Source: Shinisaurus crocodilurus
Taxonomy: Eukaryota > Chordata > Lepidosauria > Squamata > Shinisauridae
Reading direction: 5' to 3'
DNA: 64,000 nt
Assembly (NCBI GenBank): GCA_021292165.1
Contig: CM037879.1
Location: 37,788,339 to 37,852,338 of the forward strand
The notes under the pieces were generated by a model, which did no database searches, was not told where the DNA came from, and worked only from the letters and a program-made list of their open reading frames with translations. Of this stretch, positions 55,988 through 64,000 are shown piece after piece. Within the stretch, counting starts at the first letter, position 1. Each line of letters begins with the position of its first letter. Made by a program: the position numbers and the translations under genes.

Positions 55988-56260
55988 GTTTAAGAGAAAA
56001 GTGAAAGAACTTACAACTTCACAAGTGCGTAAAAAGTATGGATATTGTAAGGCACGATGTAAAGCCCATGAGTACAGCTGCCTGTCATTTCTTTCTCTCT
56101 GCCTTACAGGGAACTATGTGTTCCAATTCATGCCAGAGGCAGACCCAAATGACTTTGAATTATTTTCAGAGAGAAAATGGTAATTTCTTCCATTTCAGTA
56201 GCTCAGCTCTTGATAGAACTTCACACCTGCATAGCACCTAGAACTATCTAACGTAATTAA

Positions 56261-56387
56261 CAGTGCAATCCTATACATGTCTACTCAGAAGTAAGCCCCA
56301 CCAAGTTTAATGAAGCTTACTCTGGGGAACTATAAAGTAAGTCCCATTGAACTCTACTTCTGAGTAGACACGTATAGCATTGCACTG
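56261..56387. mobile_element. TGCAATCCTATGCA-type MITE, best-preserved copy
   Basis: 127 bp. Ends CAGTGCAATCCTATACATGT and, inverted, CAGTGCAATGCTATACGTGT; inverted repeats of about 32 bp continue through CTACTCAGAAGTA. No clear target duplication. Confidence 0.75.
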
Positions 56388-56441
56388 TAAGTCTAATAAC
56401 ACTTTCTGTACTCCATCTTAAGACTGTTATAAATTGTACAC

Positions 56442-56665
56442 TTTGGGTGCAATCCTGTGGCCGCTAGACAGAGTCTAGACGGCCATCGGATAATTCGGAG
56501 TCCCAGCTCCAACCTTGCAAAATCGCTCCGAGGTCGGAGCTGGGACCCCGAACTCAGAGGAGTGCCCTCTTCCCGCTCTCACAGCCGCCATGGAGATAAC
56601 TGCGCCGGCTATGGCTCTGAGGTCTAAGCATGCATAGGATTCTGTCTGAACATGCATTACACCCT
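56442..56665. mobile_element. GCAATCCTATG-type MITE (family X), partial
   Basis: GGTGCAATCCTGTGGCCGCT, hairpin CTAGACAGAGTCTAGACGG, TCCAGCTCC-type block GAGTCCCAGCTCCAACC with GAGGTCGGAGCTGGGACC, ending GCATAGGATTCTG. Confidence 0.65.
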
Positions 56666-57892
56666 AAGTCAACTTATCTTAGGATCCAAGTCTGATTTGA
56701 GGTGATTCTCCCCTCCTCCTGCAGTCCATCCCACATTGTTCAGGAGGGTCCTGCTCCGGCCCTCCATAGAGGCCTTTTGAGGATTGCAGGTAGCTGCAGA
56801 GTGGAGAAGGAGATGGAAACATTCCTTCAGTGAACATCCTTAAATTAATTTATTCTAGGAGCCAATCCATTGTTTCTTACTTGCTGTGCTCATGTTTCTT
56901 ATGGAGATGAACCAGTGAACCATATTAGGACATGCCCCTCTTAACCATAACCCATTTTGAATAAGGGGGATGATTATGACTGTGGTGTAAGCAGTTACCG
57001 AAAGGCATGCATTTGTGATGCAAAGCTGGCTGCTTTAATTTGTTTACTATCTCCAGGGGGGGGGGGAAGGGGCGGTTTCATTTATTTACTCTGATTAAGG
57101 TAACAAGTTGCACAGAAGGAAGGCACGGATCATATTGCCTTCAGATCTCCAGAGTCAGGTATTATTTACAAAGTCATACTCCCTGAGGAAGATTTTTTTT
57201 TAAAAAAAAATCATGTTACTCCTATGGAAAACTTTCTCTCTCTTTCGTTCAGTAGTAGTAGTAGGATGTTAAATAGCCCATTTCCTCCAGGGAGAGAAAA
57301 TCCTGCTGGTTTAATTTTATCTAATTGCAATCTTAAAAGTATACAGCCAGAATTGTTCTTGTAATGTTCCTCTGAAATGGCTTTGGTTTATTACTTTACC
57401 CATAAGGACTTCATTTACATAGGGGTGCCAAAGGTGTTAGTCTCATCTCAGTGGGATAGATTCACAGTGTGGCACAAGAATATGTAAACCTTGCCCAAAA
57501 ATACAAAGGGGCGGAATTCATGAAAAATAGTCTTGGCTACCACTGTGCCTGGGTTTCCAAGCACAGCAGTTGGTCCAAGAGCACTTCAAGTTTGTAAATC
57601 TGAGTACGTACATGCCTGGTTAAATATGAGGGTGGCTGGGTGACCGGCCAGATGGGCGATTAATAAATATAATAAATAAATAAATAAATAAATGAGTGAC
57701 TTGGGAAGCTCAACTCCAGAAATGATGAATTCCTATCCTTCTCAGCTTATAGAGGGACCCTATGTGGTCCAGCTAGGATTGGATCTTGGGGTCAAAGTCC
57801 AGGCCCCCACAGCCATGGGCCCCCCCAAATGACACCTACAGAGCAGCAGCTGATGAGGGCAGCAGGAGCAAACTCCTTTCATTCTTGTGATT
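56666..57892. other. Mostly unassigned intron
   Basis: About 1.2 kb. A LINE-like (AAAT)n terminus lies near 57650-57692; no other element or coding signal. Confidence 0.4.
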
Positions 57893-58055
57893 AGTGGCCT
57901 AGTGGTTAGAGTGTTGGACTGGGACTCTGGAAATCCAGGTTCTAGTCCCCATGTGACCACAAAGCTCACTGGGTGACTTTGGGCCAGTCACTGACTCTCA
58001 GCCTAGCCTACCTCACAGGGTTTTGTTGTGAGGATAAAATGGAGAGGAGGAGGAG
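57893..58055 (+). mobile_element. ACA/Sauria-type SINE, left part (split by an LTR)
   Basis: GTGGCCTAGTGGTTAGAGTG head to GATAAAATGGAGAGGAGG. Cut at 58055; the remaining 3' end is at 59988-60060. Confidence 0.92.
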
Positions 58056-58413
58056 TGTGGAGGAAGGGGGGGGCTGGCTGACCCGCCACACCCCCACCCT
58101 TTCCTACCCAAAGGACCCAAGACCCCCAGAGATCTCAAGGTACCAGATTGCCAGCCTCAGCTGTCTGCAATCCTACTTGAATCTCAGTTCAGGGACTTGC
58201 CTTTGTCACTGTAACCTGGATTTAGTTGCTGGAACCACAGAGCAATCCACAAACACCATGTGGAGTAAAAACCTAAGCAAGGTTTATTCAGGTAGCATTT
58301 TACAACAAGAATAGGGAAATGAGGGAAGGACACAAAATTAGGGAGAGACACTTTGGTACACAGAAATAGAGCTACAAAATAACAAAACCTGATTCATTAT
58401 ATCTCCCAGGCAC

Positions 58414-59405
58414 CAGGGATGGGGACTCGGACTCGAGGACTCGACTCGTGAGTCGGACTGAGTCCCCCCTCTGGCTCGACTCGGACTCGAGTCCCAATAT
58501 TTTTAATGGGACTCGAGACTCGACTCGGGACTCGAGACCAAGGACTCTTCAACATCCCTGGGCTGTGCCAGAAGGAGTGGAGAGGAGCCTGATTGCTGGC
58601 GAAGAGCGCATGGAAGCGAGGTGTGCCGCTGCTCGGCTACTATGGACGGCTACCAGGAGTGCAGCCCCAACAGTGTGTCAAGATTTATTTTGATTGATGT
58701 GTTGCGTACTTGGGAGAGGCAGAAGAAGGACCTGAGATTACTCTGTGTGGCTGCTCTGAGTGTGTTTCTGGTCCCAGCAAGTTCATCACCAGTGGAGCGG
58801 GTGTTCAGTGAGGGTGGAATTGTGATGAGATCTCACCATTCCAGAATGGGGGCCAAACATTTAGAAAAAATCATGTTCCTCAAATGCAACATGGATAAGT
58901 TTTAGGAAGTACAGCAAGTTTATTTTTTAAAATCATTTTTCTAAAATGCAACCTTTCAGACATTTTGGGTTTGGCTGCCTCTGCCTGCCTGTCTGGGGTT
59001 CCCAGCCTCCTCTGCCTGCCTGGTCTCTTCTTGACCAGTTCAACAGTTGAATTGTCTAAGACAAAGGCCTGGCCTCTGCCTGCCTGCTTTGGGGTTCCCT
59101 GCCTCCTCTGCCTGCCTGGTTATTTTGGTTTTGTCTGCCTGGTCTGTTCTTGCCAAAATCGGTTGCAGAGTTTTGAAATAAAAAGGCACACTTGTGCCTA
59201 GAATTTATTTAAACCACACATCTGGTAGCCTTATTTTGTTGGGAAAAACCCCCATTGATTTTAATAGGGACTCGTGGAGTCAGCTTTGGGAGTGACTCGT
59301 GAGTCACCATTTTGGACCAAGGACTCGGACTCGGACTCGAGACTCGGGTCCAAAGACTCGTGACTCGACTCGTGACTCGAGACCAAGGACTCTTCAACAT
59401 CCCTG
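58414..59405 (+). mobile_element. 992-bp hAT element with duplicated end and GACTCG arrays
   Basis: Inverted ends CAGGGATG / CATCCCTG and perfect 8-bp target duplication CCAGGCAC (58406-58413, 59406-59413) inside the LTR. Both ends are arrays of GACTCG/CGAGTC, probably transposase-binding subterminal repeats. An extra internal CATCCCTG end at 58553-58560 makes 58414-58560 a complete 147-bp mini-element. The unit encodes a transposase C-terminal relic. Confidence 0.95.
58684..58905 (+). pseudogene. hAT transposase C-terminal (dimerisation) domain relic
   Basis: Translation LLCVAALSVFLVPASSSPVE RV... followed by FSEGGIVMRSHHSRMGAK and HLEKIMFLKCNM matches the hAT C-terminal domain pattern (P-A-S-S-x-x-x-E-R-x-F-S-x-x-G, then R-x-R/S and L-x-K-x-x-F-L). 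The catalytic DDE part and BED finger are absent, so no activity is expected. Stop at 58903-58905. Confidence 0.9.
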
Positions 59406-59921
59406 CCAGGCACACAACTCTGCTACCTGGGGGTCAGTTCTCTTCCAGGGTTGGATCCAGCACAGTCTTGCTGCCCGGGAGGACTACTACACCTACCCGA
59501 AGGTCCGAGATGGGTAGCCCTCCACAAGGCTTGCCTTTACCAGAGCCCCCATTCAGCTAATTTCACCAGGAGCTACCTGGGGTCGGATCCTGAGGCCACC
59601 CGAAGGCTTGGGCCTCTCCTTGGCTTGCCGCCATTACTCCAACAGCCGGCAGCCACGCGATGACCAAAGACAAAGACCAAAACCCACACGTTGGGAAATA
59701 TACCTTCCCCCCCCTCCTTTCTGTAGCTTTGCTGCTTCTTAGCCAATCAGGATAAACTTCACCTGGCCAGGCAGGGAGGGGAACTCATGACTCATGACTT
59801 ACTGGGCCTGAACTACATTTGCATTTGAAAGCCGGGTCTCCGGCTTTCAGGACTTCCAGGCGCCACCCAGAGGAACCATGCACACTTCGCCCCCCCCCAG
59901 CCTTTAGCAGGTTCACACATG

Positions 59922-59925
<4 letters not shown>

Positions 59926-59952
<27 letters not shown>

Positions 59953-59953
59953 A
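59926..59953. repeat. (TG)n tract
   Basis: About 14 TG units within the solo LTR. Confidence 0.95.
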
Positions 59954-59987
59954 CATGTAGGAACCCCCAAAGGCTCTTTCCTTCACA

Positions 59988-60060
59988 AGGAGGATTATGT
60001 AAGCCGCCGTGGGTTCCTTGCAAGAGGAAAAAGGTGGGATATAAATATAATAAATAAATT
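59988..60060 (+). mobile_element. ACA/Sauria-type SINE, 3' end (continuation)
   Basis: AGGAGGATTATGTAAGCCGC to ATAAATATAATAAATAAATT resumes the SINE cut at 58055; its first five bases are the LTR target duplication. Confidence 0.92.
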
Positions 60061-60533
60061 AAGTAGAAATAATTATGGTGCTATGTTTTAAGTGAGTTTA
60101 AAATGCAAAACTGCACATGCTCAGAGTATTATTTTTTTAAAATCAGGGTTGGCAAACAGTTTTGTGTTTTTTTTTATTGTTCTAACCTATTAGGAATGTA
60201 GAAACAGTTTTAAAGCATGGAATGGTGGTTGGGGTGTGTGGAAGAGAAATGGTCCTTGTGAGCTTCACAGCTGAAGTAATACACACAGGCCATCTCAAGT
60301 GAGCCCTCGTAAGACCATTACGTCCAGGGTCTAAAGCAGCTATCTGGATGCACCACTGGGGACACGAGCCATCTTTATTTCTGTCCGAATTCAAATTCAA
60401 TCTGTTAGCCTGCATCCTGACCCTTCACCTGACCAATCGCCATCAGGATCAGATCTTGCCAGTCTACAAATAGAGGTGGGAGTTTCATTAAATCAAAGAA
60501 CAAACCACTGGACAATAATTAGAAATCTTAGGG
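60061..60533. other. Unassigned intron
   Basis: About 0.47 kb; nothing recognised. Confidence 0.35.
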
Positions 60534-60846
60534 CAGGGATGCAGAACCAGGAGCCAAATACGGCCATGCCCCCTTCCCTTGGGCCCACCCCTTTCCTCCA
60601 ACCACTGATGATTTGGTGGTTTCTCAGATTTGGTGCAGTTTCCCCCCCTTTCCTAATGCTTAGTGACTGGCAGCAAGAGTTTTAAGCTAAAATATGCTGG
60701 TATTTTTAGTATTTGGCCCTCCCTGCTTTGCCTTTGGTCCCACCCCTTTTGCCTTTGGTCCCACCCACCAACCACTGGAACGTGGCCCCCGAGAGCTTAT
60801 CCGAAATGGAACTTGGCCCTGGGGCTGAAAGAGGTTCAACACCTAG
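60534..60846. mobile_element. hAT-like element remnant (40070 family)
   Basis: CAGGGATGCAGAACCAGGAG at left, GGCTGAAAGAGGTTCAACAC at right, interior TTTGGTCCCACCC repeated twice in tandem. Same orientation as 40070-40429; ends decayed. Confidence 0.65.
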
Positions 60847-62682
60847 GCAAATTCTGAATATATCTGAAGAAGTTTATTCCTTTTCTGATATTTGGGTTTT
60901 GATGGTTTATTTCTTGTATGATTTTGAATTCAGAATGTCAATCTGATGTCTTCACAGCATCAAGAAATGAACTGTGCCTCACAGGATGCACAGTAAGGCA
61001 TTCTTACTAAGTCATACATCACAGCAGGGTCAGAAGACTGCATGTTGTCGCTTGAGCAGCAGCTCTCTCTTGAAAGCAGAAAGATTCATTAAGGAGAGAT
61101 TGAGGCTGCAATCCCATGCAGACTTTCCATGGCGGCGCGTAAAGATAGAAATGTGTATAGGATTGCTTTGTGACTATAGCCCTATTCAGACAAGAATGCA
61201 TGGAGGGGGGAAGCAGGGTGATGCATGCTAGCTCCACCCCTGATAGCCTTGCACACATTGGCTCCACCCCCAACTTCCTGCATTGAGCAGGAAGGCCTGC
61301 AGGGGGGGTTCTTTGGACATTCAGCTGAACATGCTTAGGAAGCGCCCTGCGATTGGCAGGATTCTAAGTGCATTCAGCAAAACACCCTTTTGAATCCCCC
61401 CTTCAGTCTTTCCCACTCATTATGGGAAGGTCGGGGGAGAATGCTGGCAGGAAGAGGACCTTGGGGGCAGTGCTGGCGCTTGCTGTCCGGCTCCCGTTCC
61501 ATGCATTCCTTGAATGTGTGGGGGAATAACATCTGAAGAAGCCTGCATCAAGATGTTTTCAGCTCAGTTTTGTTTCCGCAAATAGCAGTGGCAAAAGGAG
61601 CAGAGCCAGGGCTAGCCTTATCATGAAGCCACAAGAAGCAGTTGCTTCAAACAGCTTATTCCATAAAATGGGCCATGTTTTTCCTGCCTCAGTTCCCTTT
61701 CTGTGTGTCACCAAGACAATGAGCTACCACATTAAACCTTGATGTTGTTTTCCATTAGATTCATAGAATGGCAGAGCTTCACGGAATTCACTTGAGGTCT
61801 AAAAAGGCACTATCTGCTCCAGAACTAAACACCCCCCGCTTTTTATTTCTTTATCTAGGGGTGCAATCCTATGCATGTTTAGACAGCAAATGTCCTACAG
61901 CTCCCAGAATGTCCCAGCCAGCTATGCCAGGACTGCATATTAGGATGCATAGGATTGTGCCTTAAGTCTATTTATATTTTTTTCTTAAAAGAATACACAC
62001 CCTAAATTTTTCTTATATTTGGAGGGATATGTGTTGTGTGCATTTGGGGATGTTCCCTCATTATACAGTTCATATGCATATTTGTTCTGGAAGCTTGGCC
62101 GGTGATTAAAATGATTGGTTTCTTGAGTGATCAATACTCTTACTTCCTTTGGTGTGACCTTCGCGTAATTGTAAAGAATAGTACTGTGTATTTTGGCTCT
62201 GAAAGGTAGACCTGAGCAATTTCTTAAGCTAAAACAATTACAGGCTTCTTCCACTGTTACTTACAGAATGGCATTTACCCACTGGACTTTTTCGAAGTGG
62301 GTGCAAAGGCACCTTTAGTTTGGTGGACCGCCCAGCTGCTGTAATGAAGTTTTTATTTCTTCATAAAGTAAAAATGCAGGGCCTTTCTCATTGATACAGG
62401 TAGCAAATATCAGGCAAATGTATTTGAGCATGCACCCCAGAAGCGATTTCTTGCAAGATATGAGTTAAAGAGAAATTATTTGACTGTCTGCCGTCTCTGT
62501 TAATCTTTTGTATGCATTCACAGCCACGTAAGTCCTAGAATATGAAAGAGAGGTCATAGTCTGCCATGGGCATTCATTTTATTTTATTTTATTTTCTGGC
62601 AGTATGGATGTGGATAGATCTATAGATAAAGAAAGCAGAGGTGTGCTGTTTTTATTTATTTTATTTATTTAATATGTTTCGG
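60847..62682. other. Mostly unassigned intron
   Basis: Contains short remnants: GGCTGCAATCCCATGCAG at 61103, a GGTGCAATCCTATGCATG palindrome fragment at 61858-61965, and GC-rich AGCTCCACCCC repeats near 61230-61275. No exon. Confidence 0.4.
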
Positions 62683-63195
62683 GTAGCCCCATCCTATGAG
62701 GCTGACTGTAACCCTCCGAACCCAGAGGATTATGGGCATCCTAGTGAGGGTGCGAGAAGTGCGGCAGATAGGATTGCTGCCATGCGCCCCTTGCCCTCAA
62801 AAGCATCTAGACTGGCCGATTTCGGCTGTCTAGATGTTTTACACCTCCTCCCGAGGAGGAGAGGCTGGGATACCTCCTGGATTCTACAGAAGCCAGCAGT
62901 GCCTTACTCCTCCCCCAGGAACGCCCTCCCCCCCATGGGGGAACTGAAGACGGTCTTCCAGCTTTGATTCCCAGCTGGCGCGGAAAGAACCACGCCTGCT
63001 ACTAGGGGTGTGCGTGCACTCTGCGCTCAGACTCCTCACTGCGACCTTGGAAGGGATTTCCAAGGTTACAGTGGGGAGCCCGAATTATCCTACGACAATT
63101 TATGATTGTCTGAACTTGGGCCAAAAGATTGATTCTATAATGTCCAACTTAGAGAGCAATCCTGTGGCCCCCTAGAAAAGCATCTGGGCACCATA
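62683..63195. mobile_element. GCAATCCTATG-type hairpin MITE (family X)
   Basis: GCCCCATCCTATGAGGCTG, AGACTGGCCGATTTCGGCTGTCTAGA hairpin (two parts, 62809-62834), CAGCTGGCGCGGAAAGAACC, and GAGCAATCCTGTGGCCCCCT at the far end. Confidence 0.6.
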
Positions 63196-63721
63196 GGATG
63201 CTGTGGATCTCGTCTTCCACACCCATAGACAGAGCTATGAGCACAGAGGAGGAGATCTGGCTAGTAGATGCCCCAGGTCACCAGTTCAAGATGCACTGCA
63301 GGCTCAAGCCCTGACAGTGACTTAAAAATGTAGTATGACTAATTTTGTGCTGCAGGATTTTCAATCTAAAGGATCAAAGACCCAAGCGGAATTCAGATTT
63401 ATTTATTTTTTTTTAAAAAAACCTCACATATATATTTGGTTGTGTTAATTAACCCTAGCTTTGTTTGGGAATATAATATATCTGCAATGATAGAATTGCA
63501 GCAAGTTGATAGACTTCTGGATGCATAAAAATGAACCTAAATAAAAGTGATTCAGCTTCATCGTTATTTTAATCAAATGTGTTTTCCTAACATTTAATGG
63601 GGAAAGGAAGGTAGTCAGATATAAGAATTTGAGAACTAAAAGAAAGATATAGAAAAGAAACCCTACTTTGCAATTTGTTTATTATCTGAGGTTATTGTTC
63701 TGGCTAGCGTAGCATAGTCCA
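63196..63721. other. Unassigned intron
   Basis: About 0.5 kb, AT-rich; nothing recognised. Confidence 0.35.
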
Positions 63722-63862
63722 GTGGTAGGTATCTCGTGCCCGCTATATGTTTTTGACTACAACTCCCATCAGCCCCAGCTAGTCTGGTCAACAATCAGGG
63801 ATTGTGGGAGTTGTAGGCAAAAATATCTGGAGGAAACCAGGTTGCCTTCCCCTGGCATAATC
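63722..63862. mobile_element. hAT-type MITE (ACTCCCATCAGCCCC palindrome)
   Basis: TGACTACAACTCCCATCAGC and its complement GGGAGTTGTAGGCAAAAAT; ends AGTGGTAGG and CCCCTGGCATAA are decayed. Confidence 0.65.
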
Positions 63863-63965
63863 TGTTATATGGCATGAGGAGAAAGTTTTTGAAACTTACA
63901 TATTTATGTTAGATCAGCTGGTAATTTGGTACTATAGACTCCTATCTTGTTGTATCCCTCTAGAA

Positions 63966-64000
63966 CAGGACTCTCCAACCTTGGGTCCCCAGATGCTGCT
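63966..64000. mobile_element. hAT MITE, cut by the window end
   Basis: CAGGACTCTCCAACC then TTGGGTCCCCAGATGCTGC; left flank CTCTAGAA (63958-63965) matches the usual target pattern. Confidence 0.85.

Larger units (their letters stand above)
58056..59987 (-). mobile_element. Solo LTR inserted in a SINE, itself split by a hAT element
   Basis: Plus-strand ends TGTGGAGGAA...CCTTCACA are inverted TG...CA LTR termini. The 5-bp target duplication AGGAG (58051-58055, 59988-59992) sits inside the SINE. On the minus strand there is an inverted CCAAT (about 59738-59744) and AATAAA (about 58282-58287). Without the hAT element and its duplication the LTR is 932 bp. No viral genes are present. Confidence 0.9.

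Noticed and set aside
59299..59560. Arg/Thr/Asp-repeat frames in the GACTCG array
   Set aside because: They are readings of the subterminal repeat array of the hAT element, not a repeat protein.

Overview
The window is nuclear DNA from a vertebrate, most probably a squamate reptile (lizard or snake). Three things point that way: tRNA-headed SINEs of the ACA/Sauria type with (AAAT)n-like tails, a second tRNA-derived SINE ending in a 'GTATAAGGCAGCTTCC'-type segment, and CR1/L2, RTE and L1 LINEs together with dense hAT DNA transposons. The species cannot be named from sequence alone. No prokaryotic signal, CRISPR array, rRNA or free-standing tRNA gene was seen.

Only two segments are convincing host coding sequence: two consecutive plus-strand exons (27226-27425 and 39757-40009) of an EAG-family voltage-gated potassium channel, best matched to KCNH1 (Kv10.1/EAG1). 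The first encodes the end of the S6 pore helix and most of the C-linker. The second encodes the last part of the C-linker and much of the cyclic-nucleotide-binding-homology domain. Reading phase is continuous across the junction. Everything else is KCNH1 intron: 27.2 kb upstream, 12.3 kb between the exons and 24.0 kb downstream.

The introns are a mosaic of mobile elements. Region 1-27 kb holds palindromic MITEs, a CR1/L2 LINE (5315-9370) split by an L1-derived insert and a long-TIR MITE, a CpG-rich 1.9-kb hAT element inserted in a SINE (16163-18099), a solo LTR (21242-21629) and a local duplication (25.5-26.9 kb). Region 27.4-39.8 kb holds a young L1 fragment with a perfect 20-bp target duplication, another CpG-rich hAT element and an RTE-like LINE with a 729-codon open frame. 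Region 40-64 kb holds a degenerate CR1/L2 LINE, a Tigger1-like pogo remnant, several hAT elements with 8-bp duplications, a recent near-identical 233-bp duplication, a composite MITE pair, and a SINE split by a solo LTR that is itself split by a hAT element.

I found no new gene system. The most unusual items are structural: the composite hAT at 58414-59405, the 55689-55995 MITE pair with one outer target duplication, the 233-bp templated insertion at 51839-52071, the palindromic core shared by two hAT elements with different ends, and the Tigger1-like element.
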